Assembly: GCF_004134825.1 (NCBI RefSeq)
Contig: NZ_SDPN01000007.1
Coordinates: forward strand, 1-64,000
Direction of reading: 5' to 3'
Origin: Agromyces albus
GTDB taxonomy: Bacteria; Actinomycetota; Actinomycetes; Actinomycetales; Microbacteriaceae
DNA length: 64,000 bases
Both the position numbers and the translations under genes were made by a program. Positions 34,154 to 42,718 of this stretch are shown piece by piece; position 1 is the first letter of the stretch; each line of letters starts with the position of its first letter. The notes beneath the pieces were generated by a model. That model made no database searches. It had not been told where the DNA came from and worked only from the letters and a program-made list of their open reading frames with translations.

Positions 34154-34160
34154 TCGCCCG

Positions 34161-34166
34161 AGTGTA
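34161..34166 (-). promoter_or_regulatory. Candidate -10 box (TACACT) for the fused glycosyltransferase gene
   Basis: TACACT on the minus strand ends 7 bases before the GTG at 34153. No Shine-Dalgarno is seen, consistent with a leaderless transcript. Confidence 0.5.
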
Positions 34167-34195
34167 GCCGAGCGGCCACGCCCCGCGGCCCGCGG

Positions 34196-34223
34196 CTGTC
34201 ACTCAGGACGGGTGCGGTATTCT
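34196..34223 (+). promoter_or_regulatory. Candidate promoter of the wzm-wzt-wbbL operon
   Basis: CTGTCA (34196-34201) and TATTCT (34218-34223) are separated by 16 bases. The leader of about 45 bases carries GGAGG at 34262-34266, nine bases before the wzm ATG. Confidence 0.5.
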
Positions 34224-34275
34224 CGTGGGCGGATCACTCGGTCCGCCTGTTCGTATCTTCCGGAGGAGCCCCTGC

Positions 34276-35187
34276 ATGTCTGACCCCGGGGCGCCAATGC
34301 ATGAGCGCCGCACACGGTTGGCCGGGCTCGCCTGGCAGGATGCCGGCTCACCACCGAGCACGTTGTCGGGAATCGCCTCCTCGCTGAAAGACATCTGGGA
34401 TCGCCGAGAACTGCTCGGCATGCTCACCCGCAGGGAGCTGAAGTCCCGTTACAAAGACAGCGCACTCGGTTTCCTGTGGAGCCTTGCCAGGCCGCTGACG
34501 CAGCTCCTCATCTACTACGTCGTCGTCGGCCAGTTCCTCGGCGCTGCCCGTGCCATCGACAATTTCGCCATCTACGTCTTCGGCGGCCTGACGATCTACA
34601 CGCTCTTCAGCGAGATCGTCGCGGGTGGAACCGGATCGATCATCATCAACGCCGGCCTCGTGAAGAAGGTGTACCTCCCGCGCGAGGTGTTCCCGCTCGC
34701 GACCATCGGATCGTCGCTGTTCAACTTCCTCATCCAGCTCGGGATCCTGCTCGCTGCCGCGCTGCTCGTGGGCACGATGCGTTGGGATGCCTCGCTGTTC
34801 TTCGCCTTCGGGTCGGTCGCGTTGATCCTCATCTACGCCGCGGCCCTCGCACTCGTCCTCTCCGCCGTGAACGTGTATCTGCGGGACGTCCAGTACCTCG
34901 TCGAGGTCGTGCTGCTCCTCCTCATGTGGGCCTCGCCCATCGTCTACTCGATCGCACAGGTGGCGGGGGTGATGCCGAGCTGGGCATTGCAGATCTTCGT
35001 CGACAACCCCATCACGCTCGCCGTCCTCGGGTTCCATATGACATTCTGGTCGGCCGCGGATCTGGGCATCGCCGCTGCGGACCTCGCGGCACGCATGGTC
35101 GTCGCCGGTGTCATCGGACTCATTCTGCTGTTCCTGGCGCAGCGTGTCTTCGCGAAGCTTCAGGGTGACTTCGCTCAGGAGCTATGA
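34276..35187 (+). CDS. wzm: Polysaccharide ABC transporter permease
   Basis: This 303-residue ABC-2 type membrane component has an N-terminal cytoplasmic stretch containing LLGMLTRRELKSRYKDSALGFLWSLARPL, the strongly conserved Wzm/TagG signature. Six hydrophobic spans follow, with INAGLVKKVYLPREVFPLATI between. It exports completed polyprenyl-linked chains with the ATPase encoded next. ATG 34276 is preferred because GGAGG lies nine bases upstream; an earlier in-frame GTG at 34225 would add 17 residues before the promoter-proximal leader. It overlaps wzt by ATGA. Confidence 0.92.
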   Translation: MSDPGAPMHERRTRLAGLAWQDAGSPPSTLSGIASSLKDIWDRRELLGMLTRRELKSRYKDSALGFLWSLARPLTQLLIYYVVVGQFLGAARAIDNFAIYVFGGLTIYTLFSEIVAGGTGSIIINAGLVKKVYLPREVFPLATIGSSLFNFLIQLGILLAAALLVGTMRWDASLFFAFGSVALILIYAAALALVLSAVNVYLRDVQYLVEVVLLLLMWASPIVYSIAQVAGVMPSWALQIFVDNPITLAVLGFHMTFWSAADLGIAAADLAARMVVAGVIGLILLFLAQRVFAKLQGDFAQEL

Positions 35188-36395
35188 CCATGACCACGAC
35201 TGCATCCGTTCCCATCATCCGCGTCCAGAACGTCTCGAAGCGCTTCGTCATCCGCAAGGACAAGAGCATCAAGGAGCGGATCACGAACTTCCGCCGCGGA
35301 GCACGTCACCGCGAGGATTTCTGGGCGCTACGCGATATCGATCTCGAGATCGAGGCCGGCACCACGATCGGTCTCATCGGCCCGAACGGCTCCGGCAAGA
35401 GCACGCTGCTGAAGACCATCGGCGGCATCCTTCAGCCAACGGAGGGCCGTGTGCAGCGCCGCGGACAGCTGGCTGCGCTCCTCGAACTCGGTGCTGGATT
35501 CCATCCCGACCTGACGGGTCGGGAGAACGTCTACCTGAATGCGTCGATTCTCGGCCTGACGAGAGAACAGACCGACTACCACTTCGACGCGATCGTCGAC
35601 TTCTCGGGAATCGGCGATTTCATCGACACGCAGGTGAAGTTCTACTCGAGCGGCATGTACGTGCGACTCGCCTTCGCCGTGGCGATCCACGTCGACCCCG
35701 ACATCCTGCTCGTCGACGAAGTCCTGGCTGTCGGCGATGAGGCATTCCAGAAGAAGTGCCTCGACAAGATCCGTTCCTTCCAGGAGGAGGGTCGCACGAT
35801 CGTTCTCGTCACCCACACGCTCAGCCAGATCACGGCGCTGTGCAACCGAGCCATCGTGCTGGCCAAGGGCAACGTCGTGTTCGACGGCGATCCCGAGGAT
35901 GCCGTGAGCATCCTCCGTTCGGGATTCGCCGCGACCACGCCGAAGGAAGCGGCGAAGATCGTCGAGGCCGGTGAGCGCGCCGAAGTCCGCTCCGTGCGCA
36001 CTCTCGACGCCGACGGCAATCCCTGCGAGGCGTTCGAGACAGGCGACGACATCACGATCGAGGTCGAGGTCGAGGCGATACGACCGGTCGCCTCATGGGG
36101 TGTGGGCCTGCACGTGGACAACCCCTTCGGGCAGCTCGTCACCGGCGCGACCTCCGGCAGCCTCCGCCAGGACCCGCTCGGCCCTCTCGAGGGCCGGCGA
36201 CGCGTACGATTCACGCTCCCCCAGGTGCCGATCGGATCCGGCGAGTACAACGTGACGATCGCCGTGATGGGCTCCGAGCGCCAGGAGATCGCACGCGCGA
36301 ACCACGCGGTGCAGTTCCGCGTTCGGAAGAACACTCGATCCTGGGGGCCCGTCTTCACCGACGTGTCCTTCGAAGCGGACCCCGCCCACCAGTGA
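35184..36395 (+). CDS. wzt: Polysaccharide ABC transporter ATPase with C-terminal Wzt-type domain
   Basis: This 403-residue ATPase has Walker A GPNGSGKST (66-74), ABC signature YSSGMYVRL (155-163), Walker B DILLVDE (174-180) and the H-loop His (TH at 211-212). Residues ~255-403 form an added beta-rich domain (VGLHVDNPFGQLVTGATSG, QVPIGSGEYNVTIAVMG) like the carbohydrate-binding Wzt C-terminal domain that recognises the finished chain end in some O-antigen exporters. It overlaps wzm (ATGA) and the WbbL-like gene (GTGA), so the three are made together. Substrate recognition by the extra domain is inference. Confidence 0.93.
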   Translation: MTMTTTASVPIIRVQNVSKRFVIRKDKSIKERITNFRRGARHREDFWALRDIDLEIEAGTTIGLIGPNGSGKSTLLKTIGGILQPTEGRVQRRGQLAALLELGAGFHPDLTGRENVYLNASILGLTREQTDYHFDAIVDFSGIGDFIDTQVKFYSSGMYVRLAFAVAIHVDPDILLVDEVLAVGDEAFQKKCLDKIRSFQEEGRTIVLVTHTLSQITALCNRAIVLAKGNVVFDGDPEDAVSILRSGFAATTPKEAAKIVEAGERAEVRSVRTLDADGNPCEAFETGDDITIEVEVEAIRPVASWGVGLHVDNPFGQLVTGATSGSLRQDPLGPLEGRRRVRFTLPQVPIGSGEYNVTIAVMGSERQEIARANHAVQFRVRKNTRSWGPVFTDVSFEADPAHQ

Positions 36396-37279
36396 GCCCT
36401 CCTCCCGCCCTTGCCGTCGTCACCGTCAGCTACCGCTCCAGATCGGTGCTTCCCGGCCTGATCTCCTCCTTGCGGGAGGCGACGAGCCGGCCGTACGAAG
36501 TGGTCATCGCCGACAACGCCCCCGACGACGGCGAGAAGACGGTCGCCGAGGAATCCGGTGCCCGTTACCTCCCGATGGAGCGCAACGCCGGCTACGGCGG
36601 CGCCGTCAACGCCGCGACTCGGGTACTCGACCCTGAGATCCAGTGGGTCCTGATCTGCAATCCCGACGTGCGCCTTCTCCCCGGCTCGCTCGACGTCCTC
36701 GTCGATCGCCTCGAAGCCGACCCAGCCATCGGCGCCGTCGGGCCGCGAGTGCTCAACGAGGACGGATCGACCTACCCGTCCGCACGCGCGGTCCCGTCGT
36801 TGCGGACCGGCATCGGGCATGCTCTCTTCGCGAACATCTGGAAGGGAAATCCGTGGACCCGCACCTATCGCACCCCGTCTGATCTCTCGGGTGATGCTCG
36901 GATCGCCGGCTGGCTGTCAGGTTCATGCCTCCTTGTACGCCGAGCGGCGTTCGATGCGATCGGCGGGTTCGACGAGGGGTACTTCATGTATTTCGAGGAC
37001 GTCGATCTCGGAGTTCGAATGGCTGAAGCGGGTCACCTCAACCTCTACGAGCCGTCGGCACGAGTCGTTCACACCGGCGCCCACTCGACGTCGGCCGAAG
37101 CGCCCCGCATGGTCGCGGCCCATCACGCGAGCGCGCGCCGATTCGTGGGCCGCCGATATGCTGGACCGCTGCTCCTGCCAATACGATGGGCGATCTATGG
37201 CGCCCTCGGCGTCCGATCGCTCACCCTGCAGCTGCAGGCGCGGGCACGGAAACCCGACAGCGGCCGGACGTCCGCATGA
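36392..37279 (+). CDS. wbbL: WbbL-like rhamnosyltransferase (N-acetylglucosaminyl-diphospho-prenol L-rhamnosyltransferase)
   Basis: This 295-residue GT2 is similar by eye to mycobacterial WbbL through its length. It has VVTVSYRSRSVLPGLI, the donor motif ICNPDVRLLPGSL (NPD at 90-92), YPSARAVPSLRTGIGHAL, NPWTRTYR, AGWLSGSCLLVRRAAF, then GGFDEGYFMYFEDVDLGVR and HTGAHSTSAEAP. In mycobacteria this enzyme adds rhamnose to GlcNAc-PP-decaprenol, the linker of arabinogalactan; the same first rhamnose here would need dTDP-Rha from the rml genes 8 kb away. The GTG at 36392 overlaps the wzt stop as GTGA, tying primer rhamnosylation to the exporter. Confidence 0.88.
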   Translation: MSPPPALAVVTVSYRSRSVLPGLISSLREATSRPYEVVIADNAPDDGEKTVAEESGARYLPMERNAGYGGAVNAATRVLDPEIQWVLICNPDVRLLPGSLDVLVDRLEADPAIGAVGPRVLNEDGSTYPSARAVPSLRTGIGHALFANIWKGNPWTRTYRTPSDLSGDARIAGWLSGSCLLVRRAAFDAIGGFDEGYFMYFEDVDLGVRMAEAGHLNLYEPSARVVHTGAHSTSAEAPRMVAAHHASARRFVGRRYAGPLLLPIRWAIYGALGVRSLTLQLQARARKPDSGRTSA

Positions 37280-37309
37280 CGCTCGCCCGCCCTACCTGAA
37301 GGTGATGCA

Positions 37310-38467
37310 ATGAAGTTGGTCATGACCATGATGGTCCGCGACGAGGCGGACATCATCAGGGCGACGCTTGAACACCATCGCGCCCAAGGTGTCGACCGCA
37401 TCATCGTCACCGACAACGGCTCGGTCGACGGTACGACAGAGATCCTCGAGGAGTTTGCGAGTGACGGGCTCGTCGATCTTCGCTTCGATCCCGTGCACCA
37501 GAAGCAGCAGAGTGAGGTCGTCACGGCCATGGCTCGCGCTGCGTACACCGAGTACGGGGCCGATTGGGTGATCAACGCCGACGCCGACGAGTTCTGGGTG
37601 GCACGCAACCCCGCACGTACGATTCGAGGCGTCTTCGAGAACACACCACGCGCGTTCCAGACGTTCCTCGTGCCCGTGATCGACATGACCGGGACCCCCG
37701 CCCTCGAAGGCGCCGGACTCGGTCGACTGGTGTACCGCGACGCTCGGACGGTTGACGAACTCCGCAGTCTCGGCCTGTTGGCTCACTCGACGCCCGATGC
37801 GGTTCATATCGGCTCGCCCGACATCGAGGTGGCGCAAGGCAACCACGCCGTGTCGTTCCCGAGCCGCGGCACACCGGCGCGCGATGACTCACTCGAGGTA
37901 CTGCACCTGCCGTGGCGCTCATGGGGACAGTATTCGCGGAAGGTCGAAGCGGCCGGTCGCGCCTACACGTCAGCGGGCGCAAAACGACCCAGCCCGAACC
38001 ACCACGGGATGCTCGACTATGCCCGGATGCAAGCCGGGATGCTCGAGGGCTTCTACCTGATCCGGCACCCGGATGCCGCACGGCTCGAGAGCGGGCTCGC
38101 CGACGGCACGTTCATCCTCGACGACAGGTTGACCTCACTCGCCCACTCCGGCAAGCCCGACGTGCCCTACGACGAGGAGCGTCGCAACCGCGAGATCGCA
38201 CGTGTCGCACCGCTCGCCAGGGCCGAGGGGCTGCTGTTCGAACGGTCACGACAGATCGAAGAGCTCACGGTCCGGGCAGAGGCCGCCGAAGACCGTATCC
38301 CACCACTCGAACACGCCCTCGCGGATGCCCTACACGATCTCCACGAGGTCCGGTCACGAAGGCTCGTCCAGTTCTTCGATCGACTCACGAACACGGTCGT
38401 GGAGATCAGGCAGAAGCGAAGCCGCCCCCGCCCGACCGACTCCGATGATGTGACCGAATCGAACTGA
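37310..38467 (+). CDS. Glycosyltransferase of the GT2-like (Glyco_tranf_2_4) type with helical C-terminus
   Basis: This 385-residue protein starts KLVMTMMVRDEADIIRATLEHH, followed by TDNGSVDGTTEIL and the acidic motif INADADEFWVARN (DADE), the pattern of the GT2-like family PF13704 found in capsule loci. Residues ~300-360 are rich in Glu, Arg and Leu with heptad-like spacing and may form a coiled coil. AAGGTG stands just before the ATG. The gene lies 30 bases after wbbL and closes the exporter operon; a strong hairpin terminator follows at 38482. Substrate unknown. Confidence 0.8.
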   Translation: MKLVMTMMVRDEADIIRATLEHHRAQGVDRIIVTDNGSVDGTTEILEEFASDGLVDLRFDPVHQKQQSEVVTAMARAAYTEYGADWVINADADEFWVARNPARTIRGVFENTPRAFQTFLVPVIDMTGTPALEGAGLGRLVYRDARTVDELRSLGLLAHSTPDAVHIGSPDIEVAQGNHAVSFPSRGTPARDDSLEVLHLPWRSWGQYSRKVEAAGRAYTSAGAKRPSPNHHGMLDYARMQAGMLEGFYLIRHPDAARLESGLADGTFILDDRLTSLAHSGKPDVPYDEERRNREIARVAPLARAEGLLFERSRQIEELTVRAEAAEDRIPPLEHALADALHDLHEVRSRRLVQFFDRLTNTVVEIRQKRSRPRPTDSDDVTESN

Positions 38468-38481
38468 CGCTATGACGCGAT

Positions 38482-38509
38482 GTGGAGGCCGGCGACCGCC
38501 GGCCTCCAC
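38482..38509. terminator. Strong bidirectional hairpin between convergent genes
   Basis: GTGGAGGCCGGC-GACC-GCCGGCCTCCAC is a perfect 12-base-pair stem with a four-base loop, placed 14 bases after the glycosyltransferase stop and 6 bases before the protease stop on the other strand. No long T-tract is present on either side. Confidence 0.8.
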
Positions 38510-38515
38510 GTCGGT

Positions 38516-40840
38516 TCAGCAGCCCGTGAGCTGCTCGACGGCGGGTGTGAGCGAGTTCGGCCCTCCGAGGAGGATGAGCTTCGTCGAACCGAGTCGCCCG
38601 GTCTCTGCCGGAAGCCCTTGGGCAAGGCACGTCGTCGGGGTGACGTACAACGGGCTGGAATTGCGTGCCGCCAGTGCCGCTCCGGCAAGTGCGTCGGGGA
38701 AGTTGAATCCGTTCGCCACGTAGACCGACGCGCTGGTTGAGAACGCATCCTGATTGATCGTCTGTGACGCCACGAATCGATCCGCACCGCCGAGCCGTGT
38801 CACCGAAGGCGCGCGGCCGGCGAGTGCCGACTGGATGCCGGGTGACACTGAATTCACTCCCCCCGCGATGCGGATTGCATCGGGGGCCAGATCGTCCACG
38901 AGCGCCAAGGTCGCAGAATCGAGCGTCGACGCGAATCCCGGCACCAGAAGAACGGGCGAAGACTTCGACCCGGCGGCCGCACTCGCCGAGAGCGCGTCTG
39001 GGAAGTTCGCACCGGTTGAGATGTAGAGCACCTCAACCCCCTCGTCGAAGATGGCGTCGACGAGATTGCGCGAGGCCGCGTACCGGTCGGCACCGGCGTA
39101 CCGTTCAACGGTCGGGGTCGGCGTGAGGGTGCGAAGCGTCGATAGCACGTCCTCGGAGACGGAGTTCACGCCGCCCACGACCACGATTCGGGAGGGGTCG
39201 AGGCGATCGATCTCGTCGCGGACGGCGGTCGGAAGCCCTCCGCTCGTAGTGAGCAGCAGCGGTCCACCCTCCATTGCGGCAGCGGGTGCAGCGCTCAGTG
39301 CGTCGGGGAACTTCTCACCGCTCACCAGGTAGACGACGGGAGCGGTGTCGGGGAAGCCGGCCTTGGAAATGCCGACCGCGGCCTCGTAGCGGTCTGCGCC
39401 GGAGATCCGTTCCACCGTCGGGCGCGGTACGAGCGTGACATTCCCGGACACGACGGTCGACCGGCTCCACGAGCCATGCGCCGTCACTGCCGTCCAGGTG
39501 TGGGGCCCTGCTGCCACGCCGGTGAGTGGCACGGTCCACGACTTCGTCGTCGGATTGACATTCGCCGTCCTCGGCGTCGCCTCACCGTCGACGTGCACCC
39601 GCACGTAGGTGCCGAGCACTGCGCTCGGCACCGTTCCCGTCAACGAGTCGCCCACGAAACCTGTGCGGTTGAGGGGTCCGGCCAGGACCGGCGCGTTCAG
39701 TGCGAGTGCCGGCTCCCAGTTCGTGTGCTGACTGGAGATGCTGCCGTACGGGCCCGGCGCCGTCATGGGGAAGAACGCCGCCAGGCCGTCCTGTGCGCAG
39801 GTGTCGAAGGTACCAGCGGAGAGGATACCCAAGGCGAAGTTGCCGGTCAGACCCGGGCCCCCGCTGTCTCCGGGAAGCGCGCATGCATCGGAGATGATGG
39901 CATTGACAGCGTGGCCGTCGACGTTGATCAGCGCGTCTACATCCAGGATGTGGCCGCACGTCCAGCCGCTGGTGATACCTGATTTGCAGAGCACCGCCCC
40001 CACGATCCCCGACGTTACACCCGAGACCGACATGCGGCCGGTGCCGGGGGAACCCTGTCCCCCACCCCACCACGAGGCGGCGGGCTTCGGCACCAGGGCC
40101 GCCGATGTGACGGCCACCAGCCCGGAGTCGTACTCGTCGCCGAACCGGAACGTCGAGTCGAGCACAGAGCCGATCGCCGTGCCGAACGTGCCGCCGCCCG
40201 GTGCGGTCTGGGAGATGGTCATCGGGCTCACGGGTCCGGGCTCGACCCCGCGGATGCAGTGGCCGGCGGTCACGAACTCGGGGGCGCCGGTGGTGGCGTT
40301 GTACCCGTTCAATCCGATGGAGCAGCCGTAGTCGAATCCGGCGTACGAATACCCCCAACCGGTTCCGCCCAGCAGATCCGCAAGGGCGCGCATGCTCGGG
40401 AAGTCGCCGCGACCCTCAGGCTCGTCACCGATGGTCGCGCGTGCGCCGCGCTGTTCGGCGATCGCGGCATCAGCCGCTGTGCGAACCTGCACGGCTAGGA
40501 CCGTGCCATCGATGCGCGAGTCGACGACGTCGACTCCGTTCGCCTTCAGGTCAGCCACGACCGCTGCGCCGTCCGCCGCCGCCGCCGCCTGCGCGAGATA
40601 CTCGGCGGACGTCAGTCCGAGGTCGTTCTCGACCGCATCGACGAGCCCATCCGGCAGTTCCTGCGCGTCGGCCGTGAACTCCGATGCACTGTAGGAGCCC
40701 ATCTTCTGCTCGACCGCGGGCGTATCTGGTTCATGCGGCGTCGCGTTCACGGCGAATGCCGGTGCGCCTGTCCAACTCGTAATGATCAGCGCCAAGCTCG
40801 TGCTGACAACCCCGGTCATCGCCATGATCGATCGCTTCAA
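38516..40840 (-). CDS. Secreted S1-family serine protease with three cell-wall-binding (CWB2) repeats
   Basis: This 774-residue protein has a signal peptide at 1-30 (ending APAFA), a propeptide-like segment (~45-140), then a chymotrypsin-fold domain with VTAGHC (His194), DEYDSGL (Asp238) and LPGDSGGP (Ser326), a complete catalytic triad. A linker of Ig-like character precedes three repeats from ~465 to the end, each starting ERxxGADRY with VYxxxGxxFPDALSAxPxA and IVVVGGVNSVS, the cell wall binding repeat 2 pattern. It should be held at the wall and cleave surface or exported proteins; targets unknown. TTG start 40840 (a later ATG is five codons downstream) with AGGGAGAGG upstream; TAGTCT at 40871-40876 may be the -10. 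Confidence 0.88.
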   Translation of the reverse strand: MKRSIMAMTGVVSTSLALIITSWTGAPAFAVNATPHEPDTPAVEQKMGSYSASEFTADAQELPDGLVDAVENDLGLTSAEYLAQAAAAADGAAVVADLKANGVDVVDSRIDGTVLAVQVRTAADAAIAEQRGARATIGDEPEGRGDFPSMRALADLLGGTGWGYSYAGFDYGCSIGLNGYNATTGAPEFVTAGHCIRGVEPGPVSPMTISQTAPGGGTFGTAIGSVLDSTFRFGDEYDSGLVAVTSAALVPKPAASWWGGGQGSPGTGRMSVSGVTSGIVGAVLCKSGITSGWTCGHILDVDALINVDGHAVNAIISDACALPGDSGGPGLTGNFALGILSAGTFDTCAQDGLAAFFPMTAPGPYGSISSQHTNWEPALALNAPVLAGPLNRTGFVGDSLTGTVPSAVLGTYVRVHVDGEATPRTANVNPTTKSWTVPLTGVAAGPHTWTAVTAHGSWSRSTVVSGNVTLVPRPTVERISGADRYEAAVGISKAGFPDTAPVVYLVSGEKFPDALSAAPAAAMEGGPLLLTTSGGLPTAVRDEIDRLDPSRIVVVGGVNSVSEDVLSTLRTLTPTPTVERYAGADRYAASRNLVDAIFDEGVEVLYISTGANFPDALSASAAAGSKSSPVLLVPGFASTLDSATLALVDDLAPDAIRIAGGVNSVSPGIQSALAGRAPSVTRLGGADRFVASQTINQDAFSTSASVYVANGFNFPDALAGAALAARNSSPLYVTPTTCLAQGLPAETGRLGSTKLILLGGPNSLTPAVEQLTGC

Positions 40841-40879
40841 AGACCTCTCCCTCTGCAGTTCCTCCGGCGAGACTACTGG

Positions 40880-40895
40880 TCCGGAAGGCCGGACA
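40880..40895. other. Short hairpin upstream of the protease gene
   Basis: GTCCGG-AAGG-CCGGAC is a perfect 6-base-pair hairpin directly upstream of the protease's candidate -10 box (TAGTCT, 40871-40876). It may be a regulator site or part of the preceding terminator region. Confidence 0.3.
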
Positions 40896-40911
40896 TGACG
40901 AGCGGAGAGAC

Positions 40912-40935
40912 TTTGCCCCGAAAGGGGGTCAAAGC
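40912..40935 (-). terminator. Hairpin terminator of the rmlC-rmlA operon
   Basis: CTTTG-CCCC-GAAA-GGGG-GT-CAAAG pairs with a two-base bulge; on the minus strand it is followed by TCTCTCC. It stands about 60 bases after the last gene of the minus-strand operon (stop at 40995) and before the protease promoter. Confidence 0.5.
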
Positions 40936-40994
40936 TCCCGGATCATGTCGTCGGGTGGTCTGTTCGCATGCTCACTCGGGAGTCGGAGAAGTCC

Positions 40995-41867
40995 TCAGCG
41001 AGGCTCGTCCGCCGCCTCGAGAGCGCGTAGGTATTGGAGGAACTCGACCTTCTTGTCGATGAATGACCGGTACGAATTGGTCTCGTCGAGCACGAACTCG
41101 AGGTGCACGGGAAGCCGGCGAAGTTCGTAGCCGTGCTCGCGTGCGAAATGCGTGAACCAGAGGTCGTCGAGGAACCAGTACTCGAGGGGCAGGTCACGAA
41201 AGAACGACTCGTCGCCGAATATCTCGATATCGCACACCATCCCGCCCGGGCCCACGTGATTGACGGCCTCGCCTGGCTCTGCGAACGTGCGATGCCAGTA
41301 CGATTCGCCGACCATCCACGCCCAGAACGCGGCAGCCGTGCGCGGGCGATATTCGCGCAGGCAGACCTCGAGGAAGTCGGCGGGGATGTCCTCGTCGTCG
41401 TCGACGACGACAACCGGCCCTGTGACACCTCGGGCGACGAGTTGCCGAGCCCAGTAGAACCGCGCGATCGATCCCAAGTTGAACGGTGTCTTCACGATCG
41501 ACACGGAGCGGATGCGCCCGCCCGGCTCGTAGGACTCGAGCTGAGAGAGGTACTCGGCGTGATCGGCCTTGTTGTTGTTCCAGAGGTAGACCTCGACAGC
41601 CGCGTCGGTCGTTTGGGCGTCCAGCATCTCCAGCATGGGGATCAACCGCGTGGGCCGATTCCAAAGGCACATGAGCACGGGAAGGGCGGTGCCGGTCACG
41701 CCGACGCGAAGTATTGGCGTGCGACTCCTGAATCGACCGGATGCCAACCGGCTGCGGATGAACCGGGCAGCTCGGTCGATGAGGAGGTGTTTCAGATGCA
41801 CGACGAACAGACTACGACGTGGATGCCGACCACGCCGATTCGGCCGGATGCCGTCAGTACTGATCAC
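40995..41867 (-). CDS. Putative GT2-like glycosyltransferase
   Basis: This 290-residue protein has LPVLMCLWNRPTRLIPMLEML, EVYLWNNNKADHAEYL and an acidic run VVVVDDDEDIPADFLE in the place of the GT2 donor motif, followed by GPGGMVCDIEIFGDESFF and YWFLDDLWFTHFAREHGYEL, which resembles a catalytic acceptor segment. It opens with a basic region (RPNRRGRHPRRS) that may sit on the membrane. The GTG at 41867 overlaps the preceding epimerase-like gene by 14 bases; a start about 23 codons later is possible. It is the last gene of the operon that begins at rmlC. Family membership is probable, not certain. Confidence 0.68.
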   Translation of the reverse strand: MISTDGIRPNRRGRHPRRSLFVVHLKHLLIDRAARFIRSRLASGRFRSRTPILRVGVTGTALPVLMCLWNRPTRLIPMLEMLDAQTTDAAVEVYLWNNNKADHAEYLSQLESYEPGGRIRSVSIVKTPFNLGSIARFYWARQLVARGVTGPVVVVDDDEDIPADFLEVCLREYRPRTAAAFWAWMVGESYWHRTFAEPGEAVNHVGPGGMVCDIEIFGDESFFRDLPLEYWFLDDLWFTHFAREHGYELRRLPVHLEFVLDETNSYRSFIDKKVEFLQYLRALEAADEPR

Positions 41868-42699
41868 GGACGGTCAGCGGTCGGGGGGAGAATCCCAGCG
41901 TGCGGCGCGCTCGGCTGATCTCAGCCACGCTATAGCTGGCTGCTCTACGAAGCACCTCGAAGTCCTCGCCGGGCCGAAGCCCGAAGAGCTCGACGATCCT
42001 GCGGTTGGTGGTGGGCACGCCGGTGCCGATATTGACCACTCCTGATGCGGGGGAATCCAGCACCAGGGCGGACTCGATAGCTGTCGCTACGTCGGCGACG
42101 TGAACGTAGTCTCGGACGAAATCGTCAAGGCCCGCGAGCACAAGTCGCTCATCGGACGACCGGTACCGGACCCGCTGGATGAGCGACGAACCGAAGCCGG
42201 GGCCGTAAACGTTGAAGATCCGCAGGGCGATCGACGAGAGGCCATCGGATGCCGCGACCGCGTCGAGAGCTGCCTCGGCCTCGAGCTTCGTGCGCGCATA
42301 CAAGGACTGCGGCGCTGGTTGGTCCTCCTCTGACACCGGCCGATCGTATCCGTCACCGTAGACCGCCGCCGACGAGGCGAACACCAGCCGGCGAACGCCC
42401 GCCCGTGCCGCGCGCAGGGCCAGGGCGTGGGTGGCCTCCACATTGACGCGATGAGTCATGCCGGGGTCGGACGCGGCCGCCGCTCCGGTGATCGCGGCGA
42501 GGTGCACCACCGCCTCGGGTCTCTCGCTCTCGACGATGCGAGCGAGCGCAGCCGTATCGGATATGTCGACGGGATACTCCGACGAATCGCGCGAGGTGCG
42601 CGACGGGCCGATGATTCGCACGATTTCGTGTTCACCACTGAGGGCAGCGGAGACCGCCCGCCCCAGGGGACCGGATGCCCCGGTCAGGAGTATCTTCAT
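41854..42699 (-). CDS. NAD-dependent sugar epimerase/dehydratase (extended SDR)
   Basis: This 281-residue extended SDR has NAD motif LLTGASGPLGRAVS, HLAAITGAAAASDP, FASSAAVYG with the catalytic Ser, and SLYARTKLEAEAAL with YxxxK. RIFNVYGPGF and DDFVRDYVHVADVATAIESAL are typical of nucleotide-sugar 4-epimerases and reductases. Slightly shorter than GalE (322), it may be a reductase or epimerase acting after the dehydratase encoded 20 bases upstream, which is a frequent pairing; product unknown. Start at ATG 42699 (KILLTGASG); upstream in-frame codons would run into the CapD-type gene. Confidence 0.85.
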   Translation of the reverse strand: MKILLTGASGPLGRAVSAALSGEHEIVRIIGPSRTSRDSSEYPVDISDTAALARIVESERPEAVVHLAAITGAAAASDPGMTHRVNVEATHALALRAARAGVRRLVFASSAAVYGDGYDRPVSEEDQPAPQSLYARTKLEAEAALDAVAASDGLSSIALRIFNVYGPGFGSSLIQRVRYRSSDERLVLAGLDDFVRDYVHVADVATAIESALVLDSPASGVVNIGTGVPTTNRRIVELFGLRPGEDFEVLRRAASYSVAEISRARRTLGFSPRPLTVRDQY

Positions 42700-42718
42700 C
42701 GCGTCACGCTCGGCTGCC

